Of a stretch of 64,000 bases of DNA, positions 23,838 to 31,286 are shown in pieces; the stretch's first letter is position 1, and every line of letters starts with the position of its first letter. Both the position numbers and the translations under genes were made by a program. The stretch is from an uncultured Anaerolineae bacterium (GTDB lineage Bacteria; Chloroflexota; Anaerolineae; CG2-30-64-16), in contig CAKZKT010000116.1 of assembly GCA_937124585.1 (NCBI GenBank), forward strand, positions 1 through 64,000, in the 5' to 3' direction. The notes below the pieces were generated by a model. That model did no database searches. It was not told the origin of the DNA and saw only the letters and a program-made list of their open reading frames with translations.

Positions 23838-25021
23838 CACTTCACCTCCTCAGGATCCCAGAAGTAGTACGGGTTGGCGCGCGGGGCCTTGACCATCTGC
23901 GGCACAGCCGGCAGGCCCACGGCCTTCAGGAAGTTGCGCATGCCCAGGCGGTTGATCAGCTCGCCCAGCCGCTCGCGCATCTTGCCGTTTTCATCCCACC
24001 ATTCCCAGATCTTGTCGAGCAGCTCCTTCAGCTCGGTATAGGGCGGCTCGATCTTCATGAACGGCACGATCACCCACGACAGCAACGCGCCGTGCACGAT
24101 GGGCGCCTTGCCGCCCACCAGGATCGTCGCGCCGCGCTCGACGCCGGGCCGCAGCGCCTTCGGCATCAAGTTGATGCAGTGCATGCAGCGGTTGCACTCG
24201 GCGTCCTCGATGGTCAACGTCTTGGTTTTGCCGTCCCACGTCATGCAGCGGGTCGGGCACAACATCACCACTTCCTGCACGATGTCCAGCCCGTCGTTGG
24301 CGTAGTTGGCCACCTCGACCGGGTCAATGCGGATCTTGTCCCGCCAGGTGCCGACGATGGCGATGTCGGAACGGGGCACGGCTGCCACGCAGTCGTTGGG
24401 GCAGCCGGAGATCTTCATCTTGGACTTGTATGGGAACATCGGCCGGTGGAGCTGATCCTGATACGTCATGGTCAGGTCGTAGAGCAGCTCCAGCGTGTCA
24501 ATGCAGGCCCATTCGCAGCGGCCGGGGCCGACGCAGCAGCTCGGCGTGCGCATGTCGGAGCCGGAGCCGCCCAGATCGAAGCCGATCTCCGCCAGATCAT
24601 CGAAGCAGGGCTGCAGGTGATCGGTGGATGTGCCCAACAGGATGATGTCGCCGGTCGCGCCGTGCATATTCGTCAGGCCCGACCCGTGCTTGTCCCACAC
24701 GTCGCACAGCTCGCGCAGCTTCTTGGTGTTGTAGAACCAGCCGGACGGCATGTTTACGCGCATCGTATGGAATTCGGCCACGGCGGGAAATTCCTCGGGC
24801 AGGTCGGAGTAGCGGCCGATCACGCCGCCGCCATAGCCCTTCACGCCGACGATGCCGCCATGCTTCCAGTGGCCGACCTTGTCCACATACGATCGCTCGA
24901 GCTGGCGCAACAGGTCTTTGGCGGCCTCGTTTTTCTCGGCCGCGCGTTTCATCTCTTTGACGAAGCTGGGCCAGGGGCCTTCTTCCAGCTCGTCCAGCAA
25001 TGGTGTTTCGCTATCTGCCAT
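23837..25021 (-). CDS. dsrA: Dissimilatory sulfite reductase alpha subunit
   Basis: 394 residues. The siroheme-[4Fe-4S] binding region shows [14 protein letters not shown] and [12 protein letters not shown]. The ferredoxin-domain cluster is partly recognisable as [16 protein letters not shown] with upstream LCPTRCM. Basic residues for sulfite binding are expected in [11 protein letters not shown] and YKSKMKISG. It is somewhat shorter than Desulfovibrio DsrA. ATG 25021 follows AAGGAGAG. It is the first of the core dsrABDC genes, 106 bases after yeiH with a hairpin in between. Confidence 0.97.
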   Translation of the reverse strand: MADSETPLLDELEEGPWPSFVKEMKRAAEKNEAAKDLLRQLERSYVDKVGHWKHGGIVGVKGYGGGVIGRYSDLPEEFPAVAEFHTMRVNMPSGWFYNTKKLRELCDVWDKHGSGLTNMHGATGDIILLGTSTDHLQPCFDDLAEIGFDLGGSGSDMRTPSCCVGPGRCEWACIDTLELLYDLTMTYQDQLHRPMFPYKSKMKISGCPNDCVAAVPRSDIAIVGTWRDKIRIDPVEVANYANDGLDIVQEVVMLCPTRCMTWDGKTKTLTIEDAECNRCMHCINLMPKALRPGVERGATILVGGKAPIVHGALLSWVIVPFMKIEPPYTELKELLDKIWEWWDENGKMRERLGELINRLGMRNFLKAVGLPAVPQMVKAPRANPYYFWDPEEVK

Positions 25022-25055
25022 GCATTCTCTCCTTGTCTACCAGGCAGCGAAGCAG

Positions 25056-25116
25056 AAGTCAGGTTCCAGCGGCAGGGGGCAGAAGATGCCTGTCTTCTGC
25101 CCCGGATGCCCTGACT
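25056..25116 (-). promoter_or_regulatory. Hairpin between yeiH and dsrA
   Basis: A perfect 11-bp stem (GGGGCAGAAGA at 25076-25086, loop TGCCTG, complement at 25093-25103) is extended by AGTCAGG/CCTGACT outside it. No T-run follows on the minus strand. A processing or stability hairpin separating yeiH from dsrA expression is more likely than a terminator. Confidence 0.6.
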
Positions 25117-25127
25117 CCCGATTTCGA

Positions 25128-26216
25128 CTACAGCTTGGCCGGGAAGAGCCAGCCGAAGATCGCCCAGGCGACGATCAGGGCCAGCACGGTGTTGAAAACG
25201 GTCACGATCAGGTAGACGATGATCGGATTCCAACCCATCTTCTTGATCTGGCCGACGCTCAGCTCCAGGCCCATGCAGACGAAGGCCAGGCAGAACGCCC
25301 AGTCCTTCATGGCCGTGATGGCCGCGCCCGGATCCTTAGCGATCCAGCCGAAGGTGAAGAGGAGAGAGGCTACGATGAAGCCCAAGACAAACTTGGGGAA
25401 GCGCTGCCAGATGACGGCGGCGCTTGGCCTCTCCTTCTTCCCTTCCACCACGACGCTGAAGTAGAGCGCCAGCAGGAACGCCACTACGCCGATAAGCGCG
25501 TTCTGCGTTTGCTTGACGATGCTGGCGATCTGCTGCGCGGTCTTGCCGTACATCGTGCCGGCGCCCACGACGGCTGCCGTGGTGTCCACATTGCCGCCGA
25601 ACCAGGCACCCGCGATCGGCTCGGGCAGGCCCATGGCGCCCGCCAGCAGCGGCGCAATCACCATGAGCGGCAGCGCGGTGATGATCACCAGCGCGGTGAT
25701 GTAGGTGATCTCCTCTTTCTTCGCGAGGACCGACCCTGCGGCGGCGATGGCAGCCGAAACGCCGCAGATGGCGATGGCCGTGGACATGACGGCCCGCAGC
25801 GTGTCGGGCAGGCCGTACTTACCGCTCAGCCACCAGCAGAAGAAGTACACGCAGGTCACCAGGATGAGCGCCTGGATGATGGCGCCGGCGGCCGCCGTGA
25901 CGATGGTTCTGAAGCTGATGGTGGTGCCCAGCAAGACAAGACCGACTTTGAGGAAGAGCTCGGTGCGAAAACCGGACTTCACCGCATCATAGACATTGGC
26001 CGTCTTCAGGATCCAGTTCAGAATCAAGCCTACGATGGCGGCCCAAAGAGGATATTCCAGCGCTCTGCCGGGAATGCCCAACGGCAGGCTCACCCCGTAG
26101 ATCTGGATTTTCAGCCAGCGGGCGATGAAGGCCAGGATGACGACAATGGCGAGACCAGCCAGGAAGCCCGCGTAGTTCGTCTGCTGTGCTTTTGCGGGCG
26201 CTTTTGCAGTAGTCAT
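25128..26216 (-). CDS. YeiH-family (UPF0324) putative sulfur-oxyanion exporter
   Basis: A 362-residue, roughly ten-helix membrane protein of the family annotated as putative sulfate exporters (PF03601). The N-terminal part runs LAIVVILAFIARWLKIQIYG, with family segments such as FRTELFLKVGLVLLGTTI, TAIAICGVSAAIAA and FGGNVDTTAAVVGAG. Beside dsrAB a role in sulfite or sulfate movement, or relief of sulfite stress, is reasonable, though transport has not been proven for most members. A 34-residue helix peptide upstream resembles the first helix of longer homologues. Confidence 0.85.
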   Translation of the reverse strand: MTTAKAPAKAQQTNYAGFLAGLAIVVILAFIARWLKIQIYGVSLPLGIPGRALEYPLWAAIVGLILNWILKTANVYDAVKSGFRTELFLKVGLVLLGTTISFRTIVTAAAGAIIQALILVTCVYFFCWWLSGKYGLPDTLRAVMSTAIAICGVSAAIAAAGSVLAKKEEITYITALVIITALPLMVIAPLLAGAMGLPEPIAGAWFGGNVDTTAAVVGAGTMYGKTAQQIASIVKQTQNALIGVVAFLLALYFSVVVEGKKERPSAAVIWQRFPKFVLGFIVASLLFTFGWIAKDPGAAITAMKDWAFCLAFVCMGLELSVGQIKKMGWNPIIVYLIVTVFNTVLALIVAWAIFGWLFPAKL

Positions 26217-26282
26217 GGTTTGTGCTCCTTCAAACTTCCTTGTGTGAAAGCGATTCGGACATCAGGCCTACCGGTGACTGGC

Positions 26283-26387
26283 CTAGAATTTCATCCACGA
26301 TGGCGCAATCACGCCCACCATGGCCAGGATCATCAGTCCAAATGCGATGATGACCGCGAGCCAATCCTCATTGATCTTCACGTTCAT
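26283..26387 (-). CDS. 34-residue single-helix membrane peptide upstream of YeiH
   Basis: Reads MNVKINEDWLAVIIAFGLMI and continues as a hydrophobic helix to the stop. GGAGG lies 6 bases upstream of the ATG. The NEDWLAV(I)I motif is what longer YeiH-type exporters show at their N-terminus. This looks like a separately encoded first helix, probably a small subunit of the transporter. It is the first gene of the dsr run. Confidence 0.75.
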   Translation of the reverse strand: MNVKINEDWLAVIIAFGLMILAMVGVIAPSWMKF

Positions 26388-26657
26388 GAGCATCCTCCTG
26401 CACGGTTGTGACTTGAGCAAATAGATGAGAAGAGATGAATGACGCCGCCTCTGTGCCGGCGGCCGGCAGCTGGCAGTTAGTCCCGGGGCCCTCCTTTCTC
26501 GAGACGAAGGGCGCGCCTGTGAAACCCGGCGCGCCGAAACGAGGCCGGTGCGAGCGCCCAACCGGCACGCCCTTCCCTGAGCCGAGGAGAACCCTGTCTG
26601 GACTGTATGTCGCCAGCGCGCCGGAAAGAGCGCATGGGCGTCTGACCTCGCTGTGCG
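26388..26657 (-). other. Long structured leader/intergenic region upstream of the dsr run
   Basis: No gene was found in these 270 bases. It contains inverted repeats, for example GGCGCGCC twice around a 10-base loop (about 26509-26534) and CCTTTCTCGAGACGAAGG just before. Together these could fold as an RNA leader of the dsr transcript. I could not match it to a known riboswitch and found no convincing minus-strand promoter. Confidence 0.4.
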
Positions 26658-26686
26658 TTGTCTCAGTAACGACTAAATTGTATAAT
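26658..26686 (+). promoter_or_regulatory. Sigma70-type promoter of the HEAT-like gene
   Basis: -35 TTGTCT (26658-26663), 17-base spacer, -10 TATAAT (26681-26686). Two direct repeats AAACCTTA start at 26712 and 26734 (22 bp apart) in the leader, a possible operator pair. Confidence 0.7.
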
Positions 26687-26829
26687 GAGGCGCAAAGAAG
26701 GGGAATAGGCGAAACCTTATCTTCGGCTAAGTAAAACCTTAGAGATGATCTGCGCAAATATCGTGCAAAGACAGTGTGATTGGCCCTGATGGGCAGGCAT
26801 GTGACATGGCGCGACGAGGACAGCAATCC

Positions 26830-27411
26830 ATGCGAGGTGACATCAAACAGCGGGTGAGGACATTACTGGCGCAGAACGATCTCGCGGGGATAGGCCCGCT
26901 GGCGGTTTCCCACCGTTCGGTGCTCAGCTATCTGACCGCGCTGACCTATGACGCCGATCCGGAGATTGCCGGCCGGGCCATCACGGCGTTCGGCGAGGCG
27001 GCTGGCGCCCTGTCCGACCGCGACGCCGAGTTCGTGCGCGGCCATTTGCGTCGCCTCTTCTGGCTGCTCAACGATGAGTCGGGTGGCATCGGCTGGCGCG
27101 CGGCCGAAGCGATCGGCGAGATCATCCGAGCACGGCCCGAACGCTTTGTCGAATTCATCCCCAATCTGGTGTGGCTGCTCGACATGGAGACGGAAGATGC
27201 CCCGCGCTTTCGGACGAGCATCCTGCGGGGCATTCTGCGCGTGGCCGAGGTCGCTGATCTGTCCGGTCGGGCCGATCTGGTTGCCTTCCTGGAGGCGCTG
27301 ACCGCGGCTCCCGATCCGGAGCAGCGCGAGCTGGCCGGCTTGTGTCTGCGTCGACTGCTCAGCGGCGCGATGGTGGCGTCCGAATCTCTCGATAGCGACC
27401 GACGAACATGA
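26830..27411 (+). CDS. HEAT-like repeat protein resembling the DVU0298 family of sulfate reducers
   Basis: A 193-residue helical protein. ATG 26830 follows GAGGA. The pattern includes DPEIAGRAITAFGEA, WLLNDESGGIGWRAAEAIGE and RFVEFIPNLVWLLDMETEDAP, the style of short HEAT-repeat proteins annotated in Desulfovibrio as DVU0298-like. The molecular role is unknown to me. It is divergent from the dsr run and has its own strong promoter. The family tends to be found in sulfate or sulfite reducers (from memory, not checked), so this placement is informative. Confidence 0.65.
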   Translation: MRGDIKQRVRTLLAQNDLAGIGPLAVSHRSVLSYLTALTYDADPEIAGRAITAFGEAAGALSDRDAEFVRGHLRRLFWLLNDESGGIGWRAAEAIGEIIRARPERFVEFIPNLVWLLDMETEDAPRFRTSILRGILRVAEVADLSGRADLVAFLEALTAAPDPEQRELAGLCLRRLLSGAMVASESLDSDRRT

Positions 27412-27778
27412 TGCCGAGCAGGATCAGGGCGATCACAGCAACCGCAGCGCCCAGCCAGGGAGCCCAAGTCTGGTTGCTGTGTCCCACCATGAGCCACACC
27501 GCACCGGCCAGCGCGGTCCAGCCGCCGGCCAATAGCCAGCGTTCCTGGAGCGCGTTCGACGCCGCAAAACCGAGCAGCGCCAACAGCGCGCCGGCGATGG
27601 TCTGGCCCGTCTGCGTGCCCAGGAAGATCCAATCGGCCCAGGCCGCGACAAAAAGCACGATGCCGATGGCCATCGGCACCACGGTCAGCAGCAGCAGGAT
27701 CTGGCGCCAACGGGGCATGGCCATCGTACGATCTGCCCGCGTCGCTGTGGATCGAGATGTTTTGCGTCTTCTGGACAT
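27359..27778 (-). CDS. Small hypothetical membrane protein
   Basis: 139 residues. A basic N-terminus (MSRRRKTSRS) and about four hydrophobic helices. Longer in-frame starts run into the repeat region and are unlikely. The 3' end overlaps convergently with the HEAT-like gene by 53 bases. No family recognised. Confidence 0.6.
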   Translation of the reverse strand: MSRRRKTSRSTATRADRTMAMPRWRQILLLLTVVPMAIGIVLFVAAWADWIFLGTQTGQTIAGALLALLGFAASNALQERWLLAGGWTALAGAVWLMVGHSNQTWAPWLGAAVAVIALILLGIMFVGRYREIRTPPSRR

Positions 27779-27901
27779 GAAAATTGCCTCAAGAAAGCCC
27801 CGGGAACACAAAACGCGTCCTGCCGGATGGCGTTTACCTGTCACAAACTCGCGGTTTATGCCACGTCCTGTATCCCAAACTGCGGCCTTTATCCGCCCAT
27901 A

Positions 27902-28240
27902 GGGCCGGTCGGAGACCGGCGTTACGCAGGCCCTCTGCCTCTCTGAGCCACATAGGGCCGGTCTCCGACCGGTCAGCGCCATGTAACGCCGGTCTTCGAC
28001 CGGTCAGCGCCATGTAACGCCGGTCTTCGACCGGTCAGCGCCATGTAACGCCGGTCTCTGACCGGTCAGTGCCATGTAACGCCGGTCTCTGACCGGTCAG
28101 TGCCATGTAACGCCGGTCTCTGACCGGTCAGCGCAGGCCCTTGAACGTTCGCGTCGGGCCGGTCGGAGACCGGCGTTACGCTGAGCCACGTCGGGCCGGT
28201 CGGAGACCGGCGTTACGCAGGTCCTCTGCTTCTCTGAAAG
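27902..28240. repeat. Array of CCGGTC-NNN-GACCGG palindromic repeats
   Basis: Nine copies of a short palindrome. Five are in a 31-bp tandem (27983-28131, unit TAACGCCGGTCTTCGACCGG plus TCAGCGCCATG). The outer copies (near 27903, 28157 and 28195) lie in opposite orientation, ending ..GACCGGCGTTACG. A flank GTTACGCAGG.CCTCTGC.TCTCTGA is also repeated at both ends. Two related palindromes lie at 55277-55320. The layout is REP-like; no protein is encoded here. The rest of 27779-27901 shows nothing clear. Confidence 0.85.
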
Positions 28241-28242
28241 CG

Positions 28243-29550
28243 TCAGGCCTGCATCAGCAACGGGATGGTCGCGTTGGCCCATGGCATGATGCCGACATGG
28301 CCAGCGGGCGGCAGTGCGATCAGGGCGTCGGCGACGGCCTGCGTCAGTTGCTCCTGTGCCGTCATGTCCGGCCGTTCTGCCACCGGGTTCAGCAACAAAC
28401 GGCGGGCGAAATCGGGCGCCATGTCGGTCACGAAGCGCAGCCGCACGCGACTGGCATCGCGCGCGATCTGCCAGGCCTTGTGCGGGCCGAGGCGATATCC
28501 CTCGCGTTGGTAGCGGGCCAGCACGGCCTCATGTGATGTCATGGCCGGGTCGGCCATGAACGCCTCGTACGCGGCGCTGCCCGTGCCCTCGGGGCAGGCC
28601 GCAGCCAGGATGACCGTGCCTCCCGGCCGCATGGCCAGGGTGGCATGGCCCAGCGCCTTCTGCGCCTGGTAGATGTTGATGTCCTTCGGATGGCCGCCCG
28701 GCGAGACGATCATCAGGTCGAACGGCTGTGCCACCGCCACCTGGAAAATGGCGCGCGCCAGGGGAATGCCCGCGCGCATCACACGGCGCGGATCGCCGGC
28801 CAGCGCGTGGACGATCTGCTTGTGGTCGTTCAGGATGACATTGAGCGCGAAGCCGATCCGCATCAGATCGCCGATCTCTTCGACCTCTTGCCGGGTCGGG
28901 TTGTCGTCATAACGGCCCAGCTCCGAGCCCGGTGCAGTCATCAGCGCGTGATTGGCGTTGATCGTGCTGCGGCCGGCCAGGCCGATCGCCGCGCTCTTCG
29001 CGCCGCCCGACCAGCCCATAAACTGGTGCGGTTCGATGTTGCCCACGACGATGCGCAGACCGGCCTCCATGAAGCACCGGTTGGCCAGCACCTCGACCCC
29101 GCGGCGGGTCCGGCCCAACGAGATCAGATCGGCCGCGTCGCAGTCATGGGAGATAACCGGATAGCGTGCCAGGATCTCGGCCGGGATGATCTGCGCGAAT
29201 TCGTCCGGCTGCATGGCCGCATGCGTGCCGGTGGCCGCGATCAGCGTGATGGCCTCGGCGGCCACGCCGAGCGCTTCCAGTTGGGTCAGCAGCGGCGGCA
29301 GCAGATATTGATGCGGCACCGGCCGCGTCTTATCGTTGACCGCGATGGCAACTGTCGGCTGTGGGCCAAGGTTGGCCACCAGCTCGGCCAGCGTTGGGCC
29401 GCCGACCGGCGCGGCGAGCGCCTGCATCACGGCCGCCATCTCATCGGCTGCGCCGGGTGTCTCTCGCGGCGTCAGGAGTTGTACGGCCAGGTCGGCAGGC
29501 AGCGAAAAAGTCAAGTGGGTTTTGCCGTAGGGCAAATGATAAGTGATCAG
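28243..29550 (-). CDS. LarA-family nickel-pincer hydroxyacid racemase (probable CTG start)
   Basis: About 435 residues of the DUF2088/LarA family, which racemise or epimerise 2-hydroxyacids with a nickel-pincer nucleotide. Signatures: NDKTRPVP, ATGTHAAM (catalytic His), SHDCD, GNIEPHQFMGWSGGAK (His and Lys) and NANH (His). GGGAGG lies 5 bases before CTG 29550, which gives LITYHLPYGK, the usual family N-terminus. The TTG at 29533-29535 has no fitting ribosome site. It is next to the sulfo-lyase gene, so racemisation of sulfolactate is an attractive guess; lactate or malate are alternatives. The larBCE maturation genes are not in the window. Confidence 0.85.
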   Translation of the reverse strand: MITYHLPYGKTHLTFSLPADLAVQLLTPRETPGAADEMAAVMQALAAPVGGPTLAELVANLGPQPTVAIAVNDKTRPVPHQYLLPPLLTQLEALGVAAEAITLIAATGTHAAMQPDEFAQIIPAEILARYPVISHDCDAADLISLGRTRRGVEVLANRCFMEAGLRIVVGNIEPHQFMGWSGGAKSAAIGLAGRSTINANHALMTAPGSELGRYDDNPTRQEVEEIGDLMRIGFALNVILNDHKQIVHALAGDPRRVMRAGIPLARAIFQVAVAQPFDLMIVSPGGHPKDINIYQAQKALGHATLAMRPGGTVILAAACPEGTGSAAYEAFMADPAMTSHEAVLARYQREGYRLGPHKAWQIARDASRVRLRFVTDMAPDFARRLLLNPVAERPDMTAQEQLTQAVADALIALPPAGHVGIMPWANATIPLLMQA

Positions 29551-29597
29551 AGGAACCTCCCGAACGGTCTACAACCATCCTGAAAAGTTCACCGTCT

Positions 29598-29633
29598 CAC
29601 GTGCCAGGCACTCTGCAAGATGCCTGGCACGTG
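29598..29633. repeat. Hairpin repeat (CGTGCCAGGCA family), larA-suyAB gap
   Basis: 12-bp arms ACGTGCCAGGCA and complement around CTCTGCAAGA. Lies in the 194-base gap between suyAB and larA. On the minus strand it could also act on the mRNA between the two genes. Confidence 0.8.
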
Positions 29634-29744
29634 GACACGCCCGAAATCAATTGGCTGCTCGGCCCGATTATAGCATGGGGCGGAAAAAGAGGACAATCTG
29701 GCTCTATCCCGCCCCTGCGCGCAGGACAGAGGGCGCCTGCGCCC

Positions 29745-31253
29745 TCATGCGCTCTCGTACAGCTTTGTCAGCACGAACTCGTTGTGGCGCAACGCTTCGG
29801 CCGCGGTCAGCCGGCCGCGGATCGTCTGCTCCAGCACCGCCATGGCCCGGTCGGCTGCCTGATCCAGGTTGATCTCCAGTCGCAGCAGCCCCGTCAGGTC
29901 CACGTCAATATGCTCGGACATCGTCGCCACCGTCAGCGGATTGGCGCACAACTTGATCACGGGTACGATCGGGTTGCCGATGACGTTGCCCTGGCCGGTA
30001 GGGAAGAAGTGCACCACCGAACCGGCAGCCGCGCACAGCGTCACCATCTCGGCCGCGGCCGATGAGGAATCCATGAAGTGCAGGCCCGGGCCTCTCGGCT
30101 CCTCGGCCTTGTCCAGGACGTCCACCACCTGGCAACGGCCCATCTTCTGGATATTGCCCATCGCCTTCTCTTCGATGGTCGTCAGGCCGCCGCGAATGTT
30201 GCCCTCGGTGGGCTGCGAGCCGAGCAGGTCTACGCCCTTGCTTTTCACCAGCACCTGGTAGTCGTTGAAAAACTTCATGAAGCGGTCGGCGACCTCCTGG
30301 CTGACGCATTGGCTGGCGATGACATCCTCGCCGCCGGTCACCTCGGTCGTCTCGCCGAAGATCAGCGTGGCGCCGGCCGCGGCCAGCCGTTCGAAGACGC
30401 GACCCACCGTGGGATTGGAAGCCAGACCCGATGTGGTGTCCGACTCGCCGCATTTGGTGCTCATCCAGAGGTCCTTCACCGAGAACGGCTCGCGCTGCAG
30501 CTCGCCGGCCCACTGCACGAACTCCTTGGCTTTGCGGCTGGCCATTTCGATCGTCTTCAGGTCGCCGTAGCGTTCGATGCTGAAGCCGGCGACCGGCTTG
30601 CCTGTCGCCGCGATCTCGTCCACGATGCGCTGCGTCCATTTCGGCTCGATGCCGATGACGACGCAGGCTGCCACGTTGGGATTGCGGCCCGTGCCGGCCA
30701 GCGTGCGGAAGGTCAGTTCGAGGTCGGCGCCGAATTGCAGGCGGCCGTAGTGGTGTGGTAGCGCCATCGTGCCTTTGATCAGGTAGGAGACCCCCTCGGC
30801 CGCCGCGTTGGAGATGTCGTCTACCGGCAGGATGATGACATGATTGCGGATGCCGAAGCGACCGTTCGCGCGGCGATAGCCCAGCAGCTTCATTTCCTCC
30901 GGCTTGCGACCGCCCAGCGAGAGCCGTTCGGCCGGCTTGCTGACGATCTCCGGCGCCACCGCTTCTTCCAGGCTCCAGCGCATCGTCTTGAGATTGTGGG
31001 TGTGGACATGGTTGCCCCGGCTGATCGACTGCACGACCTGACCGATGGGCCGGCCGTACTTCAGCAGTTTGTGGCCCACGGGCATATCGCGCAGGGCTAC
31101 TTTGTGGCCGAGCGGCACGTCCTGGGTCATCAGCACCGCGCCGACGGGCTGCCCCTCCAGCGTGACGATGCCGATCTCCTCCCCCGCCTTCAGATCGCGC
31201 ACGGCGACGCCGACATCGTCGTGTGTTTCGTGCATCAGGATTCCGTGTTCCAT
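29745..31253 (-). CDS. suyAB: Fused SuyA-SuyB: (2R)-3-sulfolactate sulfo-lyase (UxaA superfamily)
   Basis: 502 residues. The N-terminal SAF domain (about 1-95, ending [12 protein letters not shown]) matches SuyA; the rest matches SuyB. SuyB-like signatures: [87 protein letters not shown] and a C-terminus [10 protein letters not shown]. Altronate dehydratase UxaA instead has ECGGSDGLSG and STGRGTPYGG. The reaction would be 3-sulfolactate to pyruvate plus sulfite. SuyA and SuyB are usually separate; here they are one chain, as in UxaA. AAGGAG precedes the ATG. Confidence in superfamily is very high, and in sulfo-lyase over another sulfonate or hydroxyacid lyase fairly high. Confidence 0.8.
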   Translation of the reverse strand: MEHGILMHETHDDVGVAVRDLKAGEEIGIVTLEGQPVGAVLMTQDVPLGHKVALRDMPVGHKLLKYGRPIGQVVQSISRGNHVHTHNLKTMRWSLEEAVAPEIVSKPAERLSLGGRKPEEMKLLGYRRANGRFGIRNHVIILPVDDISNAAAEGVSYLIKGTMALPHHYGRLQFGADLELTFRTLAGTGRNPNVAACVVIGIEPKWTQRIVDEIAATGKPVAGFSIERYGDLKTIEMASRKAKEFVQWAGELQREPFSVKDLWMSTKCGESDTTSGLASNPTVGRVFERLAAAGATLIFGETTEVTGGEDVIASQCVSQEVADRFMKFFNDYQVLVKSKGVDLLGSQPTEGNIRGGLTTIEEKAMGNIQKMGRCQVVDVLDKAEEPRGPGLHFMDSSSAAAEMVTLCAAAGSVVHFFPTGQGNVIGNPIVPVIKLCANPLTVATMSEHIDVDLTGLLRLEINLDQAADRAMAVLEQTIRGRLTAAEALRHNEFVLTKLYESA

Positions 31254-31286
31254 GAGATAGCTCCTTGAGCGTGAATTTTGTGGTTT

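Noticed and set aside
26677-26700. TACAAT on the minus strand as the dsr promoter -10
   Set aside because: No acceptable -35 at 16-18 bases; the sequence is explained by the plus-strand TATAAT promoter.
27902-28240. CRISPR array
   Set aside because: The 31-bp units are contiguous and palindromic with no unique spacers, and no cas genes are near.
29745-31253. Calling this protein altronate or galactarate dehydratase
   Set aside because: Fold is shared, but ECGGSDGLSG and STGRGTPYGG of UxaA are replaced by SuyB-like sequences.
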